NCBI GenBank assembly: GCA_900542325.1
Contig: UQMY01000020.1
Span: forward strand, 1-43,873
Source of the DNA: an uncultured Collinsella sp.
GTDB taxonomy: Bacteria > Actinomycetota > Coriobacteriia > Coriobacteriales > Coriobacteriaceae
DNA length: 43,873 bases
Direction: 5' to 3'
The notes under the pieces are model-generated. The model had not been told where the DNA came from, did no database searches, and saw nothing but the letters and a program-made list of their open reading frames with translations. The position numbers were made by a program, and so were the translations under genes. Positions 15,854 to 24,558 of this stretch are shown in pieces. Each line of letters opens with the position of its first letter. The stretch's first letter is position 1.

Positions 15854-17200
15854 CTACGCCATCAGCTTGTCAAAAGCTCCGCGACGGTTGAGTACGGTAA
15901 ATGCCACCACGCAAATAATCACCGACAGAATCGACCCGCACGGCGAGGCGATGCCCATGGGGAACAGCGTGTCGGAGTAGGCGTTCGACAGCAGCCACGC
16001 GCCGGGCACGCGAATGAGCACCACTGCCAGCACGTTGTGCGCAAAGCCGATGTAGCTCTTGCCATACGCAGCGAAAAAACCGCTAAAGCAAATGTGGATG
16101 CCGGCAAAGATCGCGTCAAAAATATAACTGCGCATATAGCCGGTGCCGGCCGCAACGACCGCGGCGTCCTTGGCAAAAAAGCCGAGAAACGCCGGTGCCA
16201 CCAGCCACATCAGCACCGTGATCAGGCAGCCATATATCACCGAGATGGTCATGGCATCTTTGAGCACCTGACGCGCGCGGTCGCCCTTGCCCGCGCCGGC
16301 GTTTTGCGCCGTGAGCGCGCTGACGGTGGCGCCCATGGAACTCGGCACGATAAACAAAAAACTGATCATCTTTTCGACCAAGCCCACGGCGGCGGCGTCG
16401 ACGAGCCCTCGGTGGTTAGCGATGACGGTGATGAACATAAACGCCACCTGGATGCAGCCGTCCTGCACGGCAACGGGCACGCCGATCTTAAGGATGCTGC
16501 TGAGCACCTCGGGCTGGGGGTGCAGGTCGCTGCGCTTGAGGTGAATGTGCGTGCGGCGGCTCTTGAGCCACACGAGCGCGAGGGCAACGCTTGCCGTCTG
16601 GGCGGTTACCGTGCCGAGTGCCGCGCCCACGGGGCCGAGTCCCATGTGGCCGATAAACAAAAAATCGAGCGCGATGTTAATGATGCACGCCACGCCGATC
16701 ACGTACATGGGCGAGCGCGAATCGCCCAGGCCGCGAAAGATGGCCGAGAGGATGTTGTACGCGGCGATAAACGGAATGCCGACAAAGCAGATGCGCAGGT
16801 AGGCAGCGGTGCCTTCGACCGCCTCGGCCGGCGTGCCAATGAGCGCCACGATCTGCGGGCACAACGCAAATAAGACGGCGGCCAGCACCACCGAGACGCC
16901 CATAAAGAGCGTGATGGTGTTGCCGATGGCGGCCTCGGCGCGGTCAAAGCGGCGCGAACCCACGGCGTGGCCGACGATGACTGTCGTTCCCATGGCCAGG
17001 CCCACGAGCGTCACGGTAATGATATAGAGTGTCTGCGCGCCATTGCCCACGGCGGTGATGCCGGCCGCGCCGCTAAACTGTCCCATCATGTACAGGTCGG
17101 CCATGCCGTAGAGCATCTGCAAAAAGTACGAGAGCATATAGGGCAGGGCAAAGACCGCAATGGTCTTAAGGACATTGCCGCGTGTGAGGTCGTGTTCCAT
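15854..17200 (-). CDS. MATE-family multidrug efflux transporter
   Basis: A 448-residue integral membrane protein with about 12 hydrophobic helices in two homologous halves. It begins with a conserved MATE segment (TIAVFALPYMLSYFLQMLYG, then DLYMMGQFSG) and includes GLGDSRSPMYV and a second-half repeat of the same type (ILKIGVPVAVQDG). MATE proteins export cationic drugs or metabolites using Na+ or H+ gradients. It is first in a two-gene unit with the MerR regulator and is preceded by a MerR-type promoter with a 19-bp spacer. The ribosome site is weak (GAAAG, 12 nt before the ATG). Confidence 0.92.
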   Translation of the reverse strand: MEHDLTRGNVLKTIAVFALPYMLSYFLQMLYGMADLYMMGQFSGAAGITAVGNGAQTLYIITVTLVGLAMGTTVIVGHAVGSRRFDRAEAAIGNTITLFMGVSVVLAAVLFALCPQIVALIGTPAEAVEGTAAYLRICFVGIPFIAAYNILSAIFRGLGDSRSPMYVIGVACIINIALDFLFIGHMGLGPVGAALGTVTAQTASVALALVWLKSRRTHIHLKRSDLHPQPEVLSSILKIGVPVAVQDGCIQVAFMFITVIANHRGLVDAAAVGLVEKMISFLFIVPSSMGATVSALTAQNAGAGKGDRARQVLKDAMTISVIYGCLITVLMWLVAPAFLGFFAKDAAVVAAGTGYMRSYIFDAIFAGIHICFSGFFAAYGKSYIGFAHNVLAVVLIRVPGAWLLSNAYSDTLFPMGIASPCGSILSVIICVVAFTVLNRRGAFDKLMA

Positions 17201-17242
17201 GGGCGGGGCACTTTCTGGCTTTGGTCGTTTAGCTACCAGTGT

Positions 17243-17273
17243 AGTGAAAACCCTACAACGATTGTAGAGTCAA
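17243..17273 (-). promoter_or_regulatory. MerR-type promoter of the MATE-MerR operon
   Basis: On the minus strand, TTGACT (-35, 17268-17273) and TTCACT (-10, 17243-17248) are separated by 19 bp, the over-long spacing typical of MerR-activated promoters. The spacer holds the perfect palindrome CTACAATCGTTGTAG. It lies 43 bp before the MATE start. Confidence 0.75.
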
Positions 17274-17467
17274 GGTTTGAGTTGAGGACCGGGCGAAAAA
17301 GTTGCGTGCGTAGGCATTTCCAATTGAATGCAGGTGCGTTGAACCATGTCGAGTTCACGCTAGAAAACGCCATTCGCCCTGCGTCGTGTCGTACGCATGT
17401 CGACCTATTCTTCCCGTGCGGTACTATATTCCCTAAAGAATAAAGACCAGCGTGAGGGGAGGGCTGC

Positions 17468-18523
17468 GTGGACGGGCACGTGCAACATGACGGCTTTGGC
17501 CGCGATATCAACTACCTGCGCATTGCCGTTACCGACAAGTGCAATTTCCGCTGCATTTACTGCATGCCGGCCGATGGCGTGGCACCCCGCGCGCACGACG
17601 AGCTGCTCAGTGCCGAGGAAATTGCCCACTTTGTGCGCTTGGTGGCGGGGGAGGGCATTCGCCGCGTGCGCCTGACGGGTGGCGAGCCGCTGGTCAGCCG
17701 CCGTATCATCCCGCTCATTCGCGACATCCGCGCGATTCCGCAGATCGAGGACATCTCGCTTACCACCAATGGCGCCCTGCTGCCCAAGCTGGCGTCGCAG
17801 CTCAAAGACGCCGGGCTTAACCGCGTCAACATTTCACTCGATACGCTCGACCCCGTGCTGTTTGAAGAGATCACCCGCCTGGGCTGGCTCGAGCAGACCA
17901 TGGCCGGCATCGACGCGGCGCTGGCCTGGGGCTTTGAGCCCGTCAAGGTCAACTGCGTTGTTGTGCGCAGGCTCAACCAAGATGTGGCGGCCCTCGCGCG
18001 CCTGACCGTCGACCGCCCCATCCACCTGCGCTTTATCGAATACATGCCCATCGGCGACGAGCGCACGAGCTCGCATTGCGCTGTGGACCCGCATGCGCCC
18101 GCGCTCAATCCCGAGCTGTGGGATGCGAGCGACACCGTGCCGAGTGATGAGCTGCGGGCGCGCATCAATGCCGGGGCCGCCGCGGTGGGTCTGGGCGAGC
18201 TCGAGCCGCTTGACATCAACGACGCTCCTGCCGGCGCGGGCCCCGCACGTTATTGGCACTTTTCGGGTGCGGCGGGAACGGTTGGCTTCATCAGCGCCAT
18301 GTCCAATCATTTTTGTGCGAATTGCAACCGTCTGCGCCTGACGGCCGATGGCAACGTGCGTCCGTGCCTGTTCAGCGATGCCGAGTATTCGGTGCGCGAC
18401 GCCCTGCGCCGTGGTGATGATATGCAGGTACTTTCGATTTGGCGCGATGCCGTGGCCCACAAACCGCAGGAACACGCGATAATTGAGGGCACGCAACGAT
18501 TTATGTCCCAAATCGGAGGATGA
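17468..18523 (+). CDS. moaA: GTP 3',8-cyclase MoaA (molybdenum cofactor)
   Basis: A 351-residue radical-SAM enzyme that starts molybdopterin synthesis by converting GTP to 3',8-cyclo-GTP. The N-terminal cluster cysteines are Cys25, Cys29 and Cys32 in CNFRCIYC. The C-terminal second cluster is in CANCNRLRLT with a later cysteine (VRPCLF), and the protein ends in the conserved Gly-Gly tail. The start is a GTG at 17468 after GAGGGGAGG. The gene is 4 bp from the next one, a moaC-mobB fusion, making a two-gene cofactor operon. A small palindrome TATTC-N6-GAATA at 17427-17442 lies upstream; nothing else is recognised in 17281-17467. Confidence 0.95.
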   Translation: MDGHVQHDGFGRDINYLRIAVTDKCNFRCIYCMPADGVAPRAHDELLSAEEIAHFVRLVAGEGIRRVRLTGGEPLVSRRIIPLIRDIRAIPQIEDISLTTNGALLPKLASQLKDAGLNRVNISLDTLDPVLFEEITRLGWLEQTMAGIDAALAWGFEPVKVNCVVVRRLNQDVAALARLTVDRPIHLRFIEYMPIGDERTSSHCAVDPHAPALNPELWDASDTVPSDELRARINAGAAAVGLGELEPLDINDAPAGAGPARYWHFSGAAGTVGFISAMSNHFCANCNRLRLTADGNVRPCLFSDAEYSVRDALRRGDDMQVLSIWRDAVAHKPQEHAIIEGTQRFMSQIGG

Positions 18524-18527
18524 TCAT

Positions 18528-19829
18528 ATGGCCAAGAGCAGGTACGCCGATGCCACCAAGGCCGCTCGTAGGGCCGCGATGTCTGCCCACAAAGTCACGG
18601 CTGCGGCGAATGCTGGCAACGCCGACGCGTCCGCGCAGCCGTCTGCCAGCGCTACAGCCGAGCCCGCCCGTGACGCCCGTCGCGACGAGCTGACGCATGT
18701 GGACGCCAAGGGCGAGGTGCGCATGGTCGACGTGTCCGACAAGGCCGAGACCCATCGCATCGCCATCGCCGAGGGCACCATCCTCATGCATCCCGAGACG
18801 CAGGCCATGGTGCTGCAGGACCGCGCCAAGAAGGGCGACGTGCTTGCCTGCGCGCGTGTGGCGGGCATCATGGCCATCAAGCGCACGAGCGACATCATCC
18901 CCATGTGCCATCCGCTGCTCATTACCAAGAGCAAGTGCGACATTGCGCCCATCGCTGCGGCGGGGACGCCTGTCGAGGACGTGCCCGGGGGCTGGGCGCC
19001 GGCGCGCGCGGACGGGCAGGTTGGCTTTCACGTGCTGGTCACGGCGGGCGTGACGGGCAAGACGGGTATCGAGATGGAGGCCCTGACCGGCGCGAGCGCC
19101 GCGTGCCTAACGATCTATGACATGTGCAAGGCCGTCGATCGCGGCATGGAGATCGTCGACGTGCGCCTGCTGCACAAGGAGGGCGGCCGCTCGGGCGTGT
19201 GGGATCGCGCGGAGCGTCAGGCCGCTGCCGTTGAGTCCGTGGCCGCTGACGGTGCCGCACTCGCGAGCGCACCCGTCGCCGTCGCGCCCACGGCTCCGAC
19301 ACCGGCCGTCCCCGCGATCGCGTTTATCGGCTACCAGAACTCGGGCAAGACCACGCTCGTCGAGAAGGTCATTGCCGAGCTCACCCGCCGCGGTCTGCGC
19401 GTGGGTTCGCTCAAGCATCATGGGCATCACGGCTTTGATATCGATGTACCCGCTAAGGACACCTGGCGCCATCACCAAGCCGGATCCAAGCACGTGGGTC
19501 TCATCTGCGCCACGCGCTGGGCGGAGTACGCCGACACGCGCGAGGAGGACGAGATGCCCGCGCGCGAGCTGCTGTCGCGCTACGGCGATGTTGACGTGGT
19601 GATTATCGAGGGCTACAAGACCGAGGGCTTCGACAACATCGTCGTCGCGCGCTCCGGTGTCGACCGTCTGCGCGGCAAGAGCTCGCTCGACCTGGTCGAC
19701 GGTCACACGCTGGCCCTTGCCTGCAACGAAGCCCTGGCGCGTCAGGCCTTCGACGCCGGCTTCGCGACCCGAGCCATCAACATCAATGACGCCCGAGCCA
19801 TCTGCGATCTGATCCAAGACCACCTTTAA
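18528..19829 (+). CDS. MoaC-MobB fusion protein (molybdenum cofactor)
   Basis: A 433-residue fusion. After a low-complexity Ala-rich N-terminus (about 1-50), residues about 55-230 are MoaC, the cyclic pyranopterin monophosphate synthase that acts right after MoaA (motifs MVDVSDKAETHRIA, SDIIPMCHPL, MEALTGASAACLTIYDMCK). An Ala/Pro linker (about 232-262) leads to MobB, a GTP-binding protein implicated in guanylating the cofactor, with the P-loop GYQNSGKT at 268-275 and LKHHGHHGFDIDVPAKD. The ATG at 18528 follows CGGAGGA; the gene follows moaA by 4 bp. The fusion of two steps of one pathway is seen directly. Confidence 0.93.
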   Translation: MAKSRYADATKAARRAAMSAHKVTAAANAGNADASAQPSASATAEPARDARRDELTHVDAKGEVRMVDVSDKAETHRIAIAEGTILMHPETQAMVLQDRAKKGDVLACARVAGIMAIKRTSDIIPMCHPLLITKSKCDIAPIAAAGTPVEDVPGGWAPARADGQVGFHVLVTAGVTGKTGIEMEALTGASAACLTIYDMCKAVDRGMEIVDVRLLHKEGGRSGVWDRAERQAAAVESVAADGAALASAPVAVAPTAPTPAVPAIAFIGYQNSGKTTLVEKVIAELTRRGLRVGSLKHHGHHGFDIDVPAKDTWRHHQAGSKHVGLICATRWAEYADTREEDEMPARELLSRYGDVDVVIIEGYKTEGFDNIVVARSGVDRLRGKSSLDLVDGHTLALACNEALARQAFDAGFATRAININDARAICDLIQDHL

Positions 19830-19842
19830 GGCTTGACGCTGC

Positions 19843-19942
19843 GCCGGCCCCAAGCACCCCATCTCGCCCCTCAAGCCGTCGCTCGCGTACCAAAGTACGC
19901 GTCGCTCCTCTTTCGGGGCGACCTGGGGCACTTGGAACCGGC
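19843..19942. repeat. 100-bp imperfect palindrome
   Basis: A nested dyad: outer arms GCCGG..CCAAG..CCCCA, then CGCCCC / GGGGCG, and a perfect inner stem CGCGTAC-CAAA-GTACGCG at 19884-19901. It lies just after the moaC-mobB stop and may form a strong cruciform or RNA hairpin. There is no long T-tract, so it is more repeat-like than terminator-like. Confidence 0.6.
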
Positions 19943-19965
19943 TCGCTGCGCTGCCATAACATGCC

Positions 19966-19992
19966 AAAAAGGGACAGGCATCTTTGTGGTGG
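19966..19992. repeat. Partial R1 repeat
   Basis: AAAAAGGGACAGGC then CTTTGTGGTGG matches the right two-thirds of the R1 palindrome; the left CCACCAC arm is missing. Confidence 0.7.
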
Positions 19993-20008
19993 TTTTTGCA
20001 AAAAAGCT

Positions 20009-20039
20009 TTGACTTAAAGTTAGCTCAAGGTGTCATAAT
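20009..20039 (+). promoter_or_regulatory. Promoter of the phosphatase gene
   Basis: TTGACT (20009-20014) and CATAAT (20034-20039) are 19 bp apart, 32 bp before the start codon. Good hexamers, slightly long spacing. Confidence 0.5.
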
Positions 20040-20071
20040 CGCTGACAAACGATTGCGATCACGGAGGCCTC

Positions 20072-20656
20072 ATGTCAAAACTGTACTTTATGCGTCACGG
20101 TCAAACGCTCTTTAACTTGCTTCGTCGCAAGCAGGGCTGGTGTGACTCGCCGCTCACCGAGCTGGGAATCGAGCAGGCTAAAACTGTCGGTGCGACCCTG
20201 CGAGGGCGTGGCCTTACGTTTGACCATGCGTACAGTTCGACGTCCGAGCGTGCGTGCGACACGCTTGAGCTTGCGTTCCCCGGTCAGCCTTACGAGCGCG
20301 TCAAGGGCCTTAAGGAGTGGAACTTTGGCAAATTTGAGGGCGCGAGCGAGGATTTGAATCCGCGCCTGCCGTACGGCGATTTTTACAAGCAGTATGACGG
20401 CGAGGGCGAAGTCGAGTTTCGCGAGCGTATGATGGCGACCATCACCGAGTTCATGCAGCGCCCTGGACATGAGAGCGTGTTGTGCGTGAGCCATGGCGCC
20501 GCAGCGGCTCAGGTCATGCGCGGCGTGGGCGTGGAGCCGCTCAAGATGAAGCACCGCATTGGCAACTGCTGTGTGCTCGAACTCGACTTTGATGCTACTA
20601 CCGGCACATTTGCTCTTGCAGATTTGTACAACCCCTACGGCACCCCGCGCGAGTAA
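20072..20656 (+). CDS. Histidine phosphatase / phosphoglycerate mutase-like protein
   Basis: A 194-residue protein of the histidine phosphatase superfamily. The catalytic RHG motif is near the N-terminus (MSKLYFMRHGQTLFN), followed by the substrate-loop SPLTELGIEQA, the YSSTSERACDT segment, and the second catalytic histidine in VSHGAA. Members include cofactor-dependent phosphoglycerate mutases and broad phosphatases; at this size a phosphatase on small phosphorylated metabolites is more likely than a glycolytic mutase. The start follows ACGGAGGCCTC, with a fair promoter upstream and an R1 palindrome after the stop. The specific substrate is not assignable. Confidence 0.88.
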   Translation: MSKLYFMRHGQTLFNLLRRKQGWCDSPLTELGIEQAKTVGATLRGRGLTFDHAYSSTSERACDTLELAFPGQPYERVKGLKEWNFGKFEGASEDLNPRLPYGDFYKQYDGEGEVEFRERMMATITEFMQRPGHESVLCVSHGAAAAQVMRGVGVEPLKMKHRIGNCCVLELDFDATTGTFALADLYNPYGTPRE

Positions 20657-20676
20657 CATCGGGGCATCAGCCAAAA

Positions 20677-20709
20677 CCACCACAAAGGGGCCAGGCACCT
20701 TTGTGGTGG
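20677..20709. repeat. 33-bp palindromic repeat, family R1
   Basis: CCACCACAAAGG / CCTTTGTGGTGG enclosing GGCCAGGCA, extended by AAAA and TTTT outside, so it resembles a bidirectional terminator. It lies 20 bp after the phosphatase stop. Confidence 0.9.
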
Positions 20710-20713
20710 TTTT

Positions 20714-20743
20714 GCCGTTTACAGGCGATTTCCTACCGTTCAG
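20714..20743. repeat. Motif shared with the pilus leader (21-bp period)
   Basis: GCCGTTTAC and ACCGTTCAG lie 21 bp apart around GCGATTTCC. A very similar unit lies at 29678-29707 upstream of the pilus genes. It could be a pair of binding sites on one DNA face or another dispersed repeat. Confidence 0.45.
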
Positions 20744-20789
20744 CGGACTTTCGCACCAATGGGGCTTACGCTGCATGCAAGTTTCATCC

Positions 20790-20840
20790 TACAATCGCCC
20801 ACGTGCTCACAAGTTTGTTACTCCTCGGGAGGCATCACTT
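20790..20840 (+). promoter_or_regulatory. licT leader: -10 box and RAT-like antiterminator site
   Basis: TACAAT (20790-20795) is a good -10. About 18 bp later, GTTTGTTACTCCTCGGGAGG (start 20813) followed by CATCACTT resembles the ribonucleic antiterminator bound by BglG/LicT proteins (TTGTTACT, short loop, AGGCA). The encoded antiterminator would bind its own leader. An overlapping terminator is not clear; GACGAGG...CCCCGTC near 20853-20873 is the best candidate. Confidence 0.5.
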
Positions 20841-20904
20841 GCGCATAATAGAAGACGAGGAATATCGCCCCGTCGTTTAGCGCCGATGTCCGAGGAGTTT
20901 TTTC

Positions 20905-21750
20905 ATGCTCATTTTAAAGAAGATCAACAATAACGTTGCTCTCGCCGCCAGCGATGACGGCCGAGAGGTTGTTGTCTTTGGCAAGGGCATCGGTTTTCAC
21001 GAGATGCCCTACGAGCTTGCCGATGAGTCGCTCATCCAGCGCAAATTCTATAACGTTCCCGAGAGCCTGCAGGATATGGTCGGCACACTTCCCGACGACG
21101 TTCTGCTCGCGGCAAGCGACATTGCCTGCTTCGCATCCCAGCAGCTTGGTTGCAAGCTGTCCGGTGGCCTGCCCTTTATCCTGGCAGATCACCTGCAGTT
21201 TGCCGTTCAGCGCGACGACGACCAGATCAGCGCTCCCAACCCGCTCGAGCATGAGGTGGCTTTCATCTACCCGCGTGAGCTCGAAATCGGTCAGGCCGCG
21301 CTCGCCATCGTGCAAAAGCACACCGGCGCCAAGCTGGGTCAGAACGAGGCCACGAGCATCGCGCTCCACATCGTTAACGCCGAGGTCGACGGCATGGGCC
21401 GCGCCAAGGACATGGACTTCATCATGAAGAGCACCCGCGTGCTTGACGAGGTAACCCATTCCGTGGAAAAGCAGCTCGGCTGCTCGCTCGACACGGCGTC
21501 GTACTGCTACATTCGCTTTCTTGCGCACCTGCGCTTTTTGGTTCGCCGCCTTGTTAAGGGCAGCTGCACGCAGACCGAGAACTCCTCACTGTTTATGCAG
21601 GCCGCCCGCGATTTTCCCGAGGCCTACCAGTGTGCGTACGCCATCAACCGCGTGTTCGAGAAAGAGTTCAAGCAGAGCTGCTCGGACGAGGAGCTCTTGT
21701 ATCTGATGATGCATATCAACCGTCTGCGATCGGCTTCGCAGACCGAGTGA
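20905..21750 (+). CDS. BglG/LicT-family PRD transcription antiterminator
   Basis: A 281-residue antiterminator. Residues 1 to about 55 are the RNA-binding CAT domain (starts MLILKKINNNVALAASDDGR, includes VVFGKGIGF). Two PTS regulation domains follow, PRD1 (about 66-170, with ALHIVNAE) and PRD2 (about 172-278, with FLAHLRFLVRRL and LMMHINRL). These carry histidines phosphorylated by PTS proteins. When active it binds RAT hairpins and stops premature termination of beta-glucoside genes. The start follows CGAGGAG. It precedes the EIIBC gene by 118 bp, matching the classic licT-bglP-bglA arrangement. A RAT-like site lies in its leader. Confidence 0.93.
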   Translation: MLILKKINNNVALAASDDGREVVVFGKGIGFHEMPYELADESLIQRKFYNVPESLQDMVGTLPDDVLLAASDIACFASQQLGCKLSGGLPFILADHLQFAVQRDDDQISAPNPLEHEVAFIYPRELEIGQAALAIVQKHTGAKLGQNEATSIALHIVNAEVDGMGRAKDMDFIMKSTRVLDEVTHSVEKQLGCSLDTASYCYIRFLAHLRFLVRRLVKGSCTQTENSSLFMQAARDFPEAYQCAYAINRVFEKEFKQSCSDEELLYLMMHINRLRSASQTE

Positions 21751-21791
21751 GTAAAGCCGCCAGCCCGGCGGCAATCGCAACAATTCTTTTT

Positions 21792-21838
21792 GGTTTCTAA
21801 CTGCGGGCAAGGTACTGGCTCGCGGTAGGGGATATTTT
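21792..21838 (+). promoter_or_regulatory. Possible RAT/terminator before the PTS gene
   Basis: GGTTTCTAACTGCGGGCAAG resembles a diverged antiterminator site and overlaps an imperfect hairpin (CTAACTGCGGGC with GCTCGCGGTAG) followed by TTTTT. The position between antiterminator gene and PTS gene fits, but the match is weak. Confidence 0.35.
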
Positions 21839-21868
21839 TGTCGAAATTTGGAAAAGAGAGGACAGATC

Positions 21869-23308
21869 ATGGCAGGTAAATATGACGATCTTGCTGCCCA
21901 GATCGTAGAGCTGGTTGGCGGCAAGTCCAACGTCAAATGCGTCGCACACTGCATTACCCGTGTTCGTTTTAAGCTCAAGGACGAGTCGAAGGCCAATGAC
22001 GAGGCAATCTCCGAGCTGCCCAACGTCATCAAGGTCATGCACGCCAACGGCCAGTACCAGGTTGTTGTGGGCAACATCGTCGAGGACGTCTACGACGCCG
22101 TTCTCAAGGCCGGCGGTTTTAGCGACGGCGGCGCCGTCGACGCCGATGACGACGATGCCGCTCCCAAGGGCGTTACCGATGTGATCATCGACCTCATCTC
22201 GGGCATCTTCGCCCCCATGCTCGGCACCTTCGCCGCTGCCGGTATCATGAAGGGCCTGCTGGCGCTCGCTACCTTCCTGGTCCCGAGCTTTGCCAACGAC
22301 GGCGCCTACACGCTGCTCTACACCGTCGCTGACGGCATGTTCTACTTCCTGCCCGTGGTGCTTGGCTTTACCGCGGCCAAGAAGTTCAAGATGAGCGAGT
22401 TCAACGGCATGGCCATCGCCTTTGCCCTGGTGTATCCCACCATGGTTGCCCTGACCTCGGGCGAGGTTGTCGGCTCCGTCGAGCTCGGCTTTGCTGGCAC
22501 CTTCTCTTGGTACACCACGTTCCTGGGCCTGCCGCTCATCATGCCTGCCTCGGGTTACACCAGCTCCGTTATCCCCATCCTGCTCATGGTCTGGTTTGGC
22601 TCCACCCTCGAGCACTGGGTTAAGAAGTGGATGCCCGCTTCTATGAAGATGTTCTTCACCCCGCTGATCGTCGTCACCGTTACCGTCACCCTTGGCTATC
22701 TGGTCATTGGCCCCATCGCCACGCTCATCACCAACCTGCTTGGTGAGTTCTTCGCGCTGCTGTTTGGCCTGCCCATGATCGGCTCCCTCCTGGGCTGCAC
22801 CCTCGTCGGTGCCTTCTGGATGTGCCTGGTCATCTTTGGCTTCCACTGGTCGCTCGTGCCCATCGCGCTGGTCAACCTGTCCACTCTGGGCCACGACTAC
22901 ATCCTGGGCTCCGTTATCGCCCACTCCTTCTCGCTGGGCGCCGTGCTCTTCGCCATGTATCTCAAGAACAAGGACGAGAAGTTCCGCGGTATCGCGCTGC
23001 CGGCCATGATCTCCGCCTTCTTCTTTGGTGTCACCGAGCCCGCTATCTACGGTGTCGCCCTGCCCGATAAGAAGGCCTTCATCAACGCCAGCATCGGTTC
23101 TGCTGTGGGCGGCCTCATCATTGGTCTCTCCGGCGCCGTGGTGTACATGTCCGGTGGTCTGGGCGTCTTCAACTGGCTGTCCTTCATCGACCCCTCCGGT
23201 GTTAACGGCATCAACCACATGATCTGGGCTATCGTTGCCTCTTTCGTGGGTGCCGCCGTGGGCTTTGCGATCGAGTTTGCCACCTACAAGCCCGAGGCTG
23301 CCAAGTAG
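21869..23308 (+). CDS. PTS beta-glucoside-type EIIBC permease
   Basis: A 479-residue PTS permease. The EIIB domain (about 1-85) carries the phosphorylated Cys28 in HCITRVRF; the EIIC membrane domain follows (about 105-470, with many helices and the family motif GVTEPAIYGVALP). It imports and phosphorylates a beta-glucoside such as cellobiose, salicin or arbutin. Unlike full-length BglP there is no C-terminal EIIA domain, so phosphate must come from an EIIA elsewhere. The ATG at 21869 follows AGAGAGGACAG and begins the EIIB fold. It is followed by a terminator, an IS, and then the GH1 gene that would hydrolyse the imported product. Confidence 0.93.
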   Translation: MAGKYDDLAAQIVELVGGKSNVKCVAHCITRVRFKLKDESKANDEAISELPNVIKVMHANGQYQVVVGNIVEDVYDAVLKAGGFSDGGAVDADDDDAAPKGVTDVIIDLISGIFAPMLGTFAAAGIMKGLLALATFLVPSFANDGAYTLLYTVADGMFYFLPVVLGFTAAKKFKMSEFNGMAIAFALVYPTMVALTSGEVVGSVELGFAGTFSWYTTFLGLPLIMPASGYTSSVIPILLMVWFGSTLEHWVKKWMPASMKMFFTPLIVVTVTVTLGYLVIGPIATLITNLLGEFFALLFGLPMIGSLLGCTLVGAFWMCLVIFGFHWSLVPIALVNLSTLGHDYILGSVIAHSFSLGAVLFAMYLKNKDEKFRGIALPAMISAFFFGVTEPAIYGVALPDKKAFINASIGSAVGGLIIGLSGAVVYMSGGLGVFNWLSFIDPSGVNGINHMIWAIVASFVGAAVGFAIEFATYKPEAAK

Positions 23309-23334
23309 CCCAAACGACAAAGACTCGGTACCAA

Positions 23335-23370
23335 GCCGGCGGGGGGGGGGAGCGCCCCGCCGGTTTTTTT
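23335..23370 (+). terminator. Terminator after the PTS gene, hit by the IS
   Basis: GCCGGCGGGG (inside a ten-G run) pairs with CCCCGCCGG, followed by seven Ts. The last five Ts plus CAA form the IS target duplication. Confidence 0.85.
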
Positions 23371-23456
23371 CAAGGCTCTGTTAGACCAGGATTGACATAC
23401 ATGTGTCCCCACGGTGCCATATCGTTGACCCCATAGACCGCGATGATGGGGGCAGC

Positions 23457-24512
23457 ATGAACGCCGAAGACCTGGTCCTCAACTTCAAGAAGGGCATTGC
23501 GAACCTCAGCAAGACCGAGCGCCGCCGCGCTATCGAGTCCGTCAGGGACGTGATCCGCGCGGCGGCGTTCGACGACGCGGCCGGCTCCGCCTACGAAATC
23601 GAACGCTGCCCGCGCTGCGGGTCCGCCGCGGTCGTGAAGAAGGGCAAATCGAAGAACGGCGAGCAGCGCTACCTCTGCCGGGGCTGCGGCAGGACCTTCG
23701 GCATGGGCAGCGAGCGCATCCTGGGGACGAGCAAGCTCCCGAAGGAGACCTGGATGGCCTACGCCGAGTGCTTCGTGCTCATGCTGCCCCTGCGCGAATG
23801 CGCGAGGCGCTGCCGCGTCTGCCTCAAGACCGCCTACACCATGCGCCACAGGCTGATCGAGTGCCTCTCGGCCTACTCCCCCTCGTTCAGGGTCGAGCGG
23901 GGCTGCGGCTGCGAGCTCGACGAGACCTATTTCCCCGAGTCGTTCAAGGGCAACCACGCGAAGGGGTCGTTCACGATGCCGCGCCCCTCCCGGCACCGCG
24001 GCAAGCAGGTGCACAGACGCGGGCTGTCGCGCGAGCGGATCTGCGTCATGACCGGAGTGAACGACTCGAACGAGACGTTCCTCGAGGTCACGGGGCGGGG
24101 CGCCCTTTCGAGGGAGCGCGCCATGGACGCGCTGAGGGGCCGCATCGCGGCCGGCTCGGTCGTCGCGACCGACAGGGCGGCCGCCTACGTCGGCGTCCTC
24201 GCCGAGCTCGAGGTCGCCGCGCACGCGGCCTACGACCCCAAGGACCGCTCCGGGGGGACCATCAACCGGGTCAACACCGTCCACTCGCTCCTCGGCGCCT
24301 TCATGGAGCCGTTCAGGGGCGTGTCGACGAAGCACCTCGACGCCTACCTCGCCTGGTTCAGGTGGTGCCGGACCTTCATGGCGACCGATTCCGGCGCGGC
24401 CGGGCGCACGGTCGCGCGGCAGCTCGCGCACGGCGTCTGCAGGAGCCGCGTCCGCGACATGTTCAACGTGGAGCCGCCCTACATGGACTACTGGGCCGCG
24501 CCCGCCGCATAG
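23457..24512 (+). CDS. IS1595-family (ISXO2-like) transposase
   Basis: A 351-residue transposase. An N-terminal zinc ribbon (CPRCGS ... CRGCGRTFG, about residues 48-85) is followed by the catalytic RNase H-like domain with acidic residues in CELDETYF and ATDRAAAY, then the conserved tail region NRVNTVHSLLGAFMEPFRGV and YLAWFRWCR. This matches the IS1595 group. The start chosen is the ATG at 23457; an in-frame upstream extension to 23403 would overlap the terminal repeat. The gene is intact, so the element may be active. Confidence 0.9.
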   Translation: MNAEDLVLNFKKGIANLSKTERRRAIESVRDVIRAAAFDDAAGSAYEIERCPRCGSAAVVKKGKSKNGEQRYLCRGCGRTFGMGSERILGTSKLPKETWMAYAECFVLMLPLRECARRCRVCLKTAYTMRHRLIECLSAYSPSFRVERGCGCELDETYFPESFKGNHAKGSFTMPRPSRHRGKQVHRRGLSRERICVMTGVNDSNETFLEVTGRGALSRERAMDALRGRIAAGSVVATDRAAAYVGVLAELEVAAHAAYDPKDRSGGTINRVNTVHSLLGAFMEPFRGVSTKHLDAYLAWFRWCRTFMATDSGAAGRTVARQLAHGVCRSRVRDMFNVEPPYMDYWAAPAA

Positions 24513-24558
24513 AGGCGGTAGAATGGTCGCACCGCGATACACGAGGAGGGGTGAGGCC

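Noticed and set aside
17281..17467. Molybdenum cofactor riboswitch upstream of moaA
   Set aside because: I could not find a convincing multi-stem structure matching that class; only a small TATTC/GAATA dyad is visible.
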